A DNA stretch of 64,000 nt. Source: Streptomyces montanisoli. GTDB taxonomy: Bacteria; Actinomycetota; Actinomycetes; Streptomycetales; Streptomycetaceae. Location: assembly GCF_017813245.1 (NCBI RefSeq), contig NZ_JAGIQL010000007.1, forward strand, positions 24,140-88,139, in the 5' to 3' direction. The translations under genes were made by a program, and so were the position numbers. How positions within the stretch are numbered: position 1 is the first letter of the stretch; the number at the start of each line of letters is the position of its first letter. Under the pieces are notes generated by a model. That model saw nothing but the letters and a program-made list of their open reading frames with translations, ran no database searches and was not told the origin of the DNA. Positions 41,542 to 49,386 of this stretch are shown here, one piece after another.

Positions 41542-42573
41542 GTGACGAACGGGAATCCCCGGGTGCGGAAGTCGGTCACGGTGATCGGGCACAGCCCTGA
41601 CGTCGTCGAGTTCCGGACGGGCATCTGGAACATGCGGTCCTACACGGTCACCGACGACAGCGGCAGCGGCAAGATGTTCGCTCTGGTATCGGCGCTCGAC
41701 GGCACCGCGAGTCTCCAGGAGGTGGCCGAGCGGCACGAGGTCGATGTGACGGACGTCGAGGCGGTGACCGGGCATCTCGCCGAGCTTGGGGTGCTCGGGG
41801 ACGGCCCGGTGAGTGCCCTGGACGCGTACCTCGACGACATGCCGGCACTCGGCCGGACCGAGCCGTCCCGGCAGGCGTCCAAGGTGCTGCTGCTCGGCGA
41901 CCCGGTGCTGACCGGCTCCGTGCGCGACGCACTGGGCGACGGACACGACCTGCCGGTGCTTCGGCCCGGAGAGGACGACCCGCTGGTGCGGCGGCTGCGC
42001 ACGGTGGACCCGGCGGTCCTGCACGACGGGCTCCGGCTGCGGATGCTCGCCGAGGAGTTCGAACAGTGGCGTGGCGCGTTCGCGGTCGTGACCGCCTCCG
42101 TGATCGACCCTCAGCGCCTCCAGGTCTTCAACCGCCTCGCCGCCCGCCTCGGCATCGCCTTCATCCACGGCGCGCTCGACGGCCCCTACCTCTTCGCCGG
42201 CCCCACCGTCCTGCCGGGGCGGTCCGCCTGCTACGAGTGCTTCGAGTCCCGCGTCGCGATGAACCTGCGGGAGAAGTCCTCCTACGTCGCCTACAAGGCG
42301 GCTCTCGCCCGCGGCGCGGTGCGGCACGGCAATCCGCCGGCGGCCACCCCCGTCGCAGCACTGCTCGCGTCGCACCTGGCGCTGGAGACCGTCAACTACC
42401 TGCACACCGGGACGGCCTTCACCCTCGACAAGGTGCTGGGGGTGCACGTGCCGACGATGGAGATCGCCTACCACGAGGTGCTGCGGCTGCCCGGCTGCGC
42501 CGGCTGCGGCACCGTGGCCGAGCGCGACGACTCGCCGCTCTACTTCGACCCGAGGACGTGGCTGGATGTCTGA
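41542..42573 (+). CDS. TOMM leader-binding / cyclodehydratase C-type protein (module B)
   Basis: 343 residues. The N-terminal RiPP recognition winged helix (VRKSVTVIGHSPDVVEFRTG .. LQEVAERHEVDVTDVEAVTGHLAELGVL) precedes an E1-like domain. The latter has a complete zinc site: CYECFESR (about 230) and CAGCG (about 320), plus TPVAALLASHLALETVNYL. It presents the precursor leader to the YcaO enzyme. GTG 41542 sits 6 nt after GGAGG; the end overlaps the YcaO gene by 8 bp. Compared with its module A counterpart it retains all four zinc cysteines. Confidence 0.87.
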   Translation: MTNGNPRVRKSVTVIGHSPDVVEFRTGIWNMRSYTVTDDSGSGKMFALVSALDGTASLQEVAERHEVDVTDVEAVTGHLAELGVLGDGPVSALDAYLDDMPALGRTEPSRQASKVLLLGDPVLTGSVRDALGDGHDLPVLRPGEDDPLVRRLRTVDPAVLHDGLRLRMLAEEFEQWRGAFAVVTASVIDPQRLQVFNRLAARLGIAFIHGALDGPYLFAGPTVLPGRSACYECFESRVAMNLREKSSYVAYKAALARGAVRHGNPPAATPVAALLASHLALETVNYLHTGTAFTLDKVLGVHVPTMEIAYHEVLRLPGCAGCGTVAERDDSPLYFDPRTWLDV

Positions 42574-43921
42574 GCGGCTGAGGTGCTCGGTCCGCCAGGA
42601 CGAGTTGCAGCGTGCGGAGGCGCTGCGGCGCCGTATGCACGGCAGGCTGTGCGGGGTGGTACCGCTCCTCGACCACCTCACCCGCAGCCGCAGCGACCCC
42701 CGCATGCTGATCCTGAGCGCCGACCTGACGGGCGTGCACCACCTGCACGGCCTGCCGGCGCCCGAGGCGGGCAGCTTCCACCTGGGCGGCTTCGGCACCC
42801 AGCCGTTCGAGGCCCGGATCAGGGTGCTCGCCGAGTCCCTCGAACGCTACGCCTGCCACATGGCGTCGCGGGAGGGGCGGTTCCCTGTCCGCGTCGCGTC
42901 CCACCGGGAACTGGCGGCGGCCGGGGAGCGTGTGCCGAACGCGGCGGCGATGACGCTCTTCGGCGAGGACCAGCACGCCGGCGGGGACTTCTGGTTCGAC
43001 CGCTTCGACCCGGACGCTCCACTGGGATGGATCGAGCTTCCCTCTCTGCTGGACAGGGGCTCCGGCTGGGTCCCGGCGCAGTGGTACTTCCTGGACTACG
43101 TGCCGCGCGACGACGAGCCCTGGCTGGCTCCCGCGGTCACCACGGGGGCCGCCGCCCACACGGACCCGGAGGCGGCGCTGGCGGCCGCCCTGTCGGAGGC
43201 GGTGCAGATCGACTCGGCCATCGGTCACTGGCACGGCACCCGCCGCAGCGTGCGGATCGTTCCCGACCGCCGTACCGCCGTCGTCGCCGCCCTGGTGAGC
43301 GAGATCTTCCCCCGCGACGAGCTGGCACCCGAGTTCCACCTGCTCACCAACCCGGACCTGCCCGGCTTCACGGTGGCCTGCCTGCTGCGGCGGCCACCGG
43401 GACTGGTGCCGCAGATAGCGGTGGGCCTGGGCAGCGGCACCGCGCTCGTCCCGACCATGTACCGGGCGCTGCTCGAGGCCGCGGGTGTGCGGTGGCTCGC
43501 CGGCTGGCTCGCCGTCGAGAACCGCATCGACCACGGGCCCGGCGGGCGCAGGCCCACCGCGGAGGACCTCTACGGCCTGGAGGCCAACGTCGGCGCCTAC
43601 GCGGCGGCGGAGGGGGCGAAGGTGGTCGAGGACCGCTTCGCGCAGTGCGACGAGGCCTTCGCCGGCGACCTGCCACCCGACGACGAGCGGCCACGGCGCG
43701 AGCAGATCGCCTCACTGGCCGCGGCGTACCGCGAAAGCGGCAAGGACCTCTTCTTCGCCGACCTGACCACTACGGACGTGCGGGCGCTGGGCTTCACGGC
43801 GGTGCGTGTCTTCTCGCCCGACACGCTGGTGCTGCCGCTGCCGGCCGCGCCCCAGGCCGCCCACCCCCGGTTCCACGCGTTCGGAGGGTTCAGCCACGAT
43901 GCCCCCCACCCCTACCCCTGA
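42566..43921 (+). CDS. YcaO cyclodehydratase, SagD family (module B)
   Basis: 451 residues. ATP/Mg motifs: RIRVLAESLERYACHMASREG near 90, TTGAAAHTDPEAALAAALSEAVQIDSAIGHWH near 195, and a proline-rich C-terminus ending FSHDAPHPYP. SagD proteins phosphorylate the peptide backbone amide oxygen to drive Cys/Ser cyclisation. Translation overlaps the E1-like gene upstream (8 bp) and the CPBP gene downstream. About 40 residues shorter than the module A YcaO and quite diverged from it, so the two are not a recent duplication. Confidence 0.92.
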   Translation: MSERLRCSVRQDELQRAEALRRRMHGRLCGVVPLLDHLTRSRSDPRMLILSADLTGVHHLHGLPAPEAGSFHLGGFGTQPFEARIRVLAESLERYACHMASREGRFPVRVASHRELAAAGERVPNAAAMTLFGEDQHAGGDFWFDRFDPDAPLGWIELPSLLDRGSGWVPAQWYFLDYVPRDDEPWLAPAVTTGAAAHTDPEAALAAALSEAVQIDSAIGHWHGTRRSVRIVPDRRTAVVAALVSEIFPRDELAPEFHLLTNPDLPGFTVACLLRRPPGLVPQIAVGLGSGTALVPTMYRALLEAAGVRWLAGWLAVENRIDHGPGGRRPTAEDLYGLEANVGAYAAAEGAKVVEDRFAQCDEAFAGDLPPDDERPRREQIASLAAAYRESGKDLFFADLTTTDVRALGFTAVRVFSPDTLVLPLPAAPQAAHPRFHAFGGFSHDAPHPYP

Positions 43922-44645
43922 CATGAGGCTCTACCTGCTCACCGGGCTCGGCATGTGCTCCCTGGCGGCGCTCCACCTGACGGGGGCGCTGCACAGCCGC
44001 TACCTGGACCGCCGCGGCACGCCGATGCTGCCCGTGTACGTGGGCGTCTCGGCCGCCGTCACCGTGGCCGGCCTGCTCCTGCTGGGGCCCGGCGTCCTGT
44101 GGGGCTCGGCCCCCACGCCGCCCGCGCTCTGGCGGCTCGCATCATCCGTACCGGTCGGCGCGGGGGTCGCGCTGGTCGGCGCGGCGGGTGACGCGCTCGT
44201 GCTGCGGCTGGTGCACGGCGGCCGTGCCGGGGTGCGCCGGCGGCCTGCCTGCGCGGCCACGGCCCGCCCTCGTGAGGCCGACGGCACCTGGCGCCCGAGC
44301 GTGCGGGACCGGCGGTTGCCGACCGGCCCGACCTGGACGCTGGCGGCGGCGGTGGTGGAGGAGACCGTCTTCCGCGGGGTCTGGTACGACGTCGCGACGC
44401 GGGCCGACGCGCTGCCGCTGAGGCTCGCGGCCCTCGCGCTCGGCGTGGTGGCCTTCGCGCTGGCGCACCTGTTCTTCGGCTGGGGCCAGGTGCTCGCCAA
44501 GCTTCCGCTCTCGGTCGCGGCGACCGCCGCGGTCGCGCTCACCGGCACGGTGCTCGCACCGGTGGTGGGACACCTGCTGTTCAACCTCCGCGCATGGCAC
44601 CGCAATCGCCCGGCGCCCGGTACGCGGGGGGTGGCTGCTTCGTGA
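43899..44645 (+). CDS. CPBP (CAAX-type) intramembrane protease, SagE-like
   Basis: 248 residues with six or seven membrane helices. The three CPBP motifs are visible: AAVVEETVFRGVWYD (EExxxR), FALAHLFFGWG (conserved His) and PVVGHLLFNLR (HxxxN). In streptolysin S clusters the CPBP protein SagE is linked to leader removal or immunity. A similar role is likely here. ATG 43899 overlaps the YcaO end and follows GGAGGG; ATG 43923 is an alternative start. GTGA overlap with the next gene. Confidence 0.85.
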   Translation: MPPTPTPDMRLYLLTGLGMCSLAALHLTGALHSRYLDRRGTPMLPVYVGVSAAVTVAGLLLLGPGVLWGSAPTPPALWRLASSVPVGAGVALVGAAGDALVLRLVHGGRAGVRRRPACAATARPREADGTWRPSVRDRRLPTGPTWTLAAAVVEETVFRGVWYDVATRADALPLRLAALALGVVAFALAHLFFGWGQVLAKLPLSVAATAAVALTGTVLAPVVGHLLFNLRAWHRNRPAPGTRGVAAS

Positions 44646-45406
44646 CCGCTGCCTGGGTGCCGCCGCTCGCGGTGCTGGTCTGCTGGGCGGTGCCGGCCGT
44701 CGTGCCGTGGCGTCCGGCAGGTGGCATCGCGTCGGTCCCGGTGCGCTGGGCCCGCCGGTTCGCGGCGCCGGCGGCGGCGCTGGTGATCGCCGGTGTGTGG
44801 TGGGCGGCGGTGCCCGGCACCCGGCCGGACGGCGCGTTCAGTGTGTTCGTGACCGGCTGGGCGCTGCTGCCCGCCGGGGCGGTGGTGGGCGCCGGGGAGC
44901 TCGCGTGCGGGGCGCTGGCGTGCGGGGCGCTGGGCGAACTCGGCGTACGGATGCGCCGCAGGGCACCCGGTGCCGCGGGGCACGGCTCCCAGTGGGCGGC
45001 CCTGCAGCGCGGTTCGTGGCTGCGCGCGGCCTCCTCGCTGCCCGGCGCCGGAGTGTGGCCTCCAGGGGTCCCGCTGGTGCTGTGCCTGCTCGCGGCCTGG
45101 GCCGAGCAGGGCGCGGTGTTCGGCGTCGGCGTCGCGTGCGCGGTGCACTGGTCGGGCCCGGCGGCCGGCTGGTGCGTCGCTCCGGCGTGTGCGGTGCTGC
45201 GCTGCGGCTGGCCGGACGCCCGCCGCTCCCGGTTGTCGGCCCCGGTCTCACTGCTCCTCAACGCGACCGTCGAGACCGCGCTGTTCCGGTCCGTCCCGCT
45301 CGTGCTGCCGCTGGCCGGCGCACGGTGCGCGTTCCTGCTCCTCGCCAGGTCCCGCGAGGAGCCCTCGTCCACTGGCCGCCCGGCCAGCCAGTCCATCGGA
45401 GGTTGA
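44642..45406 (+). CDS. Integral membrane protein, degenerate CPBP-like
   Basis: 254 residues with about seven hydrophobic helices. NATVETALFRSVPLVLP near residue 220 resembles the CPBP EExxxR motif (VVEETVFRG in the neighbour), but the second Glu is Thr, and no second- or third-motif histidines are clear. Probably a catalytically inactive relative that pairs with the CPBP protease or gives immunity. Relationship is suggestive only. GTG 44642 overlaps the preceding stop codon by 4 bp. Confidence 0.62.
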   Translation: MTAAWVPPLAVLVCWAVPAVVPWRPAGGIASVPVRWARRFAAPAAALVIAGVWWAAVPGTRPDGAFSVFVTGWALLPAGAVVGAGELACGALACGALGELGVRMRRRAPGAAGHGSQWAALQRGSWLRAASSLPGAGVWPPGVPLVLCLLAAWAEQGAVFGVGVACAVHWSGPAAGWCVAPACAVLRCGWPDARRSRLSAPVSLLLNATVETALFRSVPLVLPLAGARCAFLLLARSREEPSSTGRPASQSIGG

Positions 45407-45408
45407 CA

Positions 45409-46470
45409 ATGAGGCACGGCATCTCCCTGCTGCCCGACTGCCGTCCCGCGGCCCGCTCGGCACGCGAGTACTACCGCGACGCCCTGACCCTGTCCCGCAC
45501 CGCCGAGGAACTGGGCCTGGACTACGTCAAGATGACCGAGCACTACCTTCGGGACTACGGCGGATACTGCCCCGACCCGCTGGGCTTCCTGTCCGCGGTC
45601 GCCGGGTGCACCAGCTCGATCCGGCTGATGACGGGCGCGATCCAGGCGTCCTTCCACCACCCGTTGCAGATCGCCGCGCAGGCCGCGATGGTCGACGCGA
45701 TCAGCGGCGGCCGCCTGGACGTGGGATTCGCCCGGGCCTGGCTGCCGTACGAGTTCGAGGCGTTCGGCGTGCCGATGGACGAGTCGCGGGCACGGTTCCA
45801 GGCGACGGTGAACGCCGTGCGCAGGCTGTGGACCGAGGAGTCCGTCGACGAGGAGACCCCGTTCTTCCGGTTCCGCAGGGCCACCAGCCTGCCCCGCCCC
45901 GAGCAGCGCCCGCACCCCCCTGTGTGGGTGGCCGCCGTGCGCAGCCGGCAGAGCTTCACCTGGATCGCGGAGCAGGGCTTCGGGCTGCTGGTGACTCCTC
46001 CGCCGCACCAGGACGCGCTGCCGGGCACCCGGGAGATGGTGGAGGTGTACCTGGAGACCTTCCGGGCCGTGCACGGGCCCGGCGCCTCGCCCCGGGTGGC
46101 GGTCAGCGTCCCGCTCTTCGTGGCGGAGACCGATGAGGAGGCCTACCGGGTCGCCGATCCGCTGCTGCGCGAGTACCTGACGGTGTGGGCGGAGTCGGCC
46201 GAGGACTGGAGCGGTACCACCTCCAAGGACTACCCGACGTACGAGGCGATGGGCCGGATCCTGCGCACCATGCGCATCGACGACTTCCGCAGCGTCGGAA
46301 CCGCCGTGGTCGGCTCGCCCGAGCAGGCCGTGGAGCGTGCACGGCAGCTCACCACGCAGCTCCACGCGGACACGATGCTGTGGCAGGTCGACTTCGGCGG
46401 CCAGACGATGGCGACGATGGAGCCGAACCTGCGGCTGTTCGCCTCACAGGTCATGCCGAAGCTGGGCTGA
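45409..46470 (+). CDS. Luciferase-like flavin oxidoreductase (tailoring)
   Basis: 353 residues, bacterial luciferase-type TIM barrel: DYVKMTEHYLRDYGGYCPDPLGFLSAVAG, IRLMTGAIQASFHHPLQIAAQAAMVDAISGGRLDVGFARAWLP, and the C-terminal VGSPEQAVERARQL. It could be FMN- or F420-dependent; the sequence does not decide. In this operon it probably oxidises or reduces the azole peptide. GGAGG lies just upstream of ATG 45409, overlapping the end of the membrane protein gene. Confidence 0.88.
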   Translation: MRHGISLLPDCRPAARSAREYYRDALTLSRTAEELGLDYVKMTEHYLRDYGGYCPDPLGFLSAVAGCTSSIRLMTGAIQASFHHPLQIAAQAAMVDAISGGRLDVGFARAWLPYEFEAFGVPMDESRARFQATVNAVRRLWTEESVDEETPFFRFRRATSLPRPEQRPHPPVWVAAVRSRQSFTWIAEQGFGLLVTPPPHQDALPGTREMVEVYLETFRAVHGPGASPRVAVSVPLFVAETDEEAYRVADPLLREYLTVWAESAEDWSGTTSKDYPTYEAMGRILRTMRIDDFRSVGTAVVGSPEQAVERARQLTTQLHADTMLWQVDFGGQTMATMEPNLRLFASQVMPKLG

Positions 46471-46511
46471 GCGGCACGGCGGAGGACCGCGGTGCGGAAA
46501 GGAGCCGACCG

Positions 46512-47450
46512 GTGGACGGTGCGGTGATCGAGTGCACGGGGCTGCGGAAGGCCTACCGCGGCAGTCCCGCGCTGCGGGGACTCGACCTGCGGGTCGCCCA
46601 CGGCGAGGTGTTCGCTCTGCTGGGGCCCAACGGCGCGGGCAAGACGACCGCGGTGGAGATCATGGGCGGCTTCCTCGCCCGGGACGGCGGTGAGCTGAGC
46701 GTGCTGGGACGGGACCCGGAGCGCCCGGGTCCGCACTGGCGCCGGCGCGTGGGCGTTGTGCCGCAACAGGCGGGTGCCTTCGCGGAACTGACGGTGCGGG
46801 AGGCAGTCGCGCACGTCGCCGGACTCTACCCGCGGCCGGCTCCTGTCGACGGGCTGCTGGCGACCGTCGGGCTCGCCGAGGTCGCGGGCCGGCGCATCGG
46901 CCGGCTGTCCGGCGGGCAGCGCCGCCGGGTCGACATCGCCCTCGGTGTGGTGGGCCGGCCCGAACTGCTCTTCCTCGACGAGCCCACCACCGGCCTCGAC
47001 GTCGTGGCACGGCGGGAGGTGTGGGCCACGGTGCGCACGCTCACCCGCGAGAGCGGCACCACCGTCGTGCTGACCAGCCATTCGATGGCGGAGGTCGAGG
47101 AGCTGGCCGACCGCGGTGCGGTCATCGCCGAGGGGCGTGCCATCGCACTGGGCTCGATAGCCGAACTGGCGGCGGGCCGCTCGTCCCGGTGCGAGATCCG
47201 CTTCACCGGCCACCGTCTGCTGCCTCCTTCGGGCCTCCCCGGCGACACGGAGGCGGAGTTGCTGGCCGATGACCGGGTGCGCGTCAGGACCACCGAGCCC
47301 TCCGGCGCACTGCGTGCCGTACTGGACAGGGCCGGCGAACTGGGGATCGCGGAGGTGCCGGAACTGCGGGTGTCCCGGCCCACGCTGGAGTCCGGGTACC
47401 TGTCGCTGCTGGCGGCCCCGGCACGTACCGAAGAGGAGGCACGCTCATGA
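46512..47450 (+). CDS. ABC transporter ATP-binding protein (export)
   Basis: 312 residues. Walker A LLGPNGAGKTTAVEIMGG, signature GRLSGGQRRRVDIALGVV, Walker B LLFLDEPTTGLD and the switch His in VLTSHSMAEVEE. It belongs to the drug/bacteriocin exporter group that pairs with an ABC-2 permease. GTG 46512 is 7 nt from AAAGGAG. Coupled by ATGA overlap to the permease. Likely exports the mature azole peptide or confers immunity, like SagG-SagI. Confidence 0.93.
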   Translation: MDGAVIECTGLRKAYRGSPALRGLDLRVAHGEVFALLGPNGAGKTTAVEIMGGFLARDGGELSVLGRDPERPGPHWRRRVGVVPQQAGAFAELTVREAVAHVAGLYPRPAPVDGLLATVGLAEVAGRRIGRLSGGQRRRVDIALGVVGRPELLFLDEPTTGLDVVARREVWATVRTLTRESGTTVVLTSHSMAEVEELADRGAVIAEGRAIALGSIAELAAGRSSRCEIRFTGHRLLPPSGLPGDTEAELLADDRVRVRTTEPSGALRAVLDRAGELGIAEVPELRVSRPTLESGYLSLLAAPARTEEEARS

Positions 47451-48286
47451 CGTCCACCTCGGCACCGGCGCGCGGCCCGGTGGCCGCGCTCCGCCCGGTG
47501 CTGCGCGCCGGACGCTCGCGCACCGGTGTCGAGCTCAAGGGCTATGTGCGCAACCGGCAGGCGCTCCTGTTCACTTCGGCGCTGCCGCTGCTTCTCCTGG
47601 TGGTGTTCGCGACCCTGTTCACCGGCGACGCGGCGGGCACCGGTGTACCGCTGCGGCACGTCCTGGTGTGCGGGATCATCGCCTCCGGGATGATGGCGAC
47701 CACGTTCCTGAGCCTCGTCGTGGGGATCGCCTCCGATCGGGAGGACGGCACACTCAAGCGGCTGGCGGCCACGCCGCTGACGCCTGCCGGGTACGTGCTG
47801 GGCAAGGCCGGGCAGGCCGTGGTGGTGGGTCTGGCGGAGACCGTGCTGCTGCTCGCCGTCGGCCGGTTCGGCTACGGGGTCGCACTGCCGGACACCGCGT
47901 ACCGGTGGTGGACGCTGGCCTGGGTGACGGCCCTGGGGCTGGTCTCCTGCGCGCTGGCCGGCATCGCCTTCAGCCGCCTGACGTCCACGGTGAAGGCGGC
48001 GCTGCCCGCCACTCAGATCCCCTACCTGGTGCTGCAGCTGATCTCGGGCGTGTTCTTCGTGTTCACGTCGCTGCCCGGCTCGCTGCGGCTGGCCGCCTCC
48101 TGTTTTCCGCTCAAGTGGATTGCGCAGGGCCTGCGTTCGGCGCTGCTTCCGGGGTCCTTCCGTGCTGCGGAGGCCGCGGGCGGCTGGGAGCACGGGCGCA
48201 CCGCGCTCGTGCTCGGGGCGTGGTGCGTGGGCGGTTTCCTGCTGTGCCTGCTCGCGTTCCGCCGTCGGCCACCGGGGCTGCGCTGA
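47447..48286 (+). CDS. ABC-2 type transporter permease
   Basis: 279 residues with six hydrophobic helices. ABC-2 features: YVRNRQALLFTSALPLLLLVVFATLF, ASDREDGTLKRLAATPLTPAGYVLGKA and LKWIAQGLRSALLPGSF. Only one permease gene is seen, so it presumably dimerises. Partner of the ATPase immediately upstream (4-bp overlap). Confidence 0.92.
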   Translation: MTSTSAPARGPVAALRPVLRAGRSRTGVELKGYVRNRQALLFTSALPLLLLVVFATLFTGDAAGTGVPLRHVLVCGIIASGMMATTFLSLVVGIASDREDGTLKRLAATPLTPAGYVLGKAGQAVVVGLAETVLLLAVGRFGYGVALPDTAYRWWTLAWVTALGLVSCALAGIAFSRLTSTVKAALPATQIPYLVLQLISGVFFVFTSLPGSLRLAASCFPLKWIAQGLRSALLPGSFRAAEAAGGWEHGRTALVLGAWCVGGFLLCLLAFRRRPPGLR

Positions 48287-48349
48287 CCCCGTCGGCCCCG
48301 CGCCACCGCCCATCCCGTCCGAACGCCGACCGTCCGCCGAGGAGGCGCC

Positions 48350-49216
48350 GTGAGCGTGACCGTCCGACACCTGTCCGATCCGTGGGAGGGCGTCCTCGCC
48401 GAGCCCGAGGAAGGCGCCGACCGTGCGGTCCTGGTGCTGGGCGGCTCGGGCGGCGAGATCGCTGGGGAACGCTGCTCGCTGCTGGCTGCCGCCGGCCTGA
48501 CGGCCCTCTCCGTCCGCTGGTTCGGCGGGCCCGGCCAGCCCCCGGGCATCTGCGAGGTCGCCCTCGAAACGTTCTCGGCCGCCGTGGACCTGCTGCTGCG
48601 GCGCGGTGCCCGGCAGGTGGGGGTGCTGGGCGAGTCCAAGGGCGCCGAGGCCGCGCTGCTGCTCGCGGTGCACGACGCACGGGTCGCCGCGGTGGTGGCG
48701 ATCTCGCCGACGTCGCTGGTGTGGGCGAACCTGGGCCCGGGAGCGGACGGCCGCAGCCACCCGCCGCGCTCCTCCTGGCTGCACCGCGGTGCCGCGCTGC
48801 CCTTCACGCCGTACGACGCCGCGTACCTGCCGCAGCCGCCGGGGACCGGGCCGGCGCGGCTTCGCGAACTGTACGAGCACAGCGCGCGGACGTATCCGGG
48901 CCGGGCGGCCGAAGCCGCCATCGCGGTGGAACGCACGACGGCGCGTTTGGTGCTGGTGGCGGGCGGGGCCGACGCGATGTGGCCGTCCCTGCCCTACGCA
49001 CGGGAACTCGAAGAGCGGGTGCGCCGGGGCGGGGGCACCGCGGTGGTGGTGACCGATCCGGGCGCCGGCCACCACCCGCTGCTGCCCGGGGAGGCACCGC
49101 TCGGCGCCGCACCGCTGTACGCCCTGGGCGGCGACCCGCGGTCGGACGCCGCGCTCGGCGCCGCCGCCTGGCCGCACATCCTCTCGGCTCTGGGCGTGAT
49201 ACCGGAAACCGCCTGA
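48350..49216 (+). CDS. Acyl thioester hydrolase / BAAT-like alpha/beta hydrolase
   Basis: 288 residues. Nucleophile elbow VLGESKGAEAALLLAV, acid region LVAGGADAMWPSLPYA and His in PGAGHHPLLPGE fit the BAAT C-terminal (acyl-CoA thioesterase/dienelactone hydrolase-like) family. It could hydrolyse an ester or peptide bond in the maturing product, or be a self-protection enzyme. GTG 48350 follows GGAGG by 5 nt. It is the last structural gene before the regulators. Confidence 0.85.
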   Translation: MSVTVRHLSDPWEGVLAEPEEGADRAVLVLGGSGGEIAGERCSLLAAAGLTALSVRWFGGPGQPPGICEVALETFSAAVDLLLRRGARQVGVLGESKGAEAALLLAVHDARVAAVVAISPTSLVWANLGPGADGRSHPPRSSWLHRGAALPFTPYDAAYLPQPPGTGPARLRELYEHSARTYPGRAAEAAIAVERTTARLVLVAGGADAMWPSLPYARELEERVRRGGGTAVVVTDPGAGHHPLLPGEAPLGAAPLYALGGDPRSDAALGAAAWPHILSALGVIPETA

Positions 49217-49223
49217 CTGGCCT

Positions 49224-49254
49224 ACGATGCTCATCGTTGCGAACACCGATCGCA
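49224..49254. promoter_or_regulatory. Inverted repeats upstream of the SARP gene
   Basis: ACGATG-CT-CATCGT (49224-49237) is followed at once by TGCGA-N7-TCGCA (49238-49254), about 140 bp before the SARP start. They could be sites for the LuxR protein at 52289 or for another regulator. Confidence 0.42.
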
Positions 49255-49386
49255 GCGAGACCGTCAAGGGGCTTACCGCAGCCCCCTGTTCGCCACGAGT
49301 TGCTCGGATTCCGGACTATTGCCCAGAAGACAACGAGGCCCGGCTTTCCCCCGCTTGTTCCCGCGCACCCCCGAGGGAGGACGGCG

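Noticed and set aside
42566..43921. Possible thiopeptide cluster.
   Set aside because: No split lantibiotic-type dehydratase or pyridine-forming cycloaddition enzyme is present in the region, and the precursors lack the Ser/Thr pattern needed for the central pyridine.
47269..49386. Uninterrupted open frame continuing about 2 kb upstream of the SARP gene.
   Set aside because: It is a shadow of the ABC permease and hydrolase genes, which have proper starts, motifs and membrane helices in another frame. SARP domains begin only after GTG 49387.
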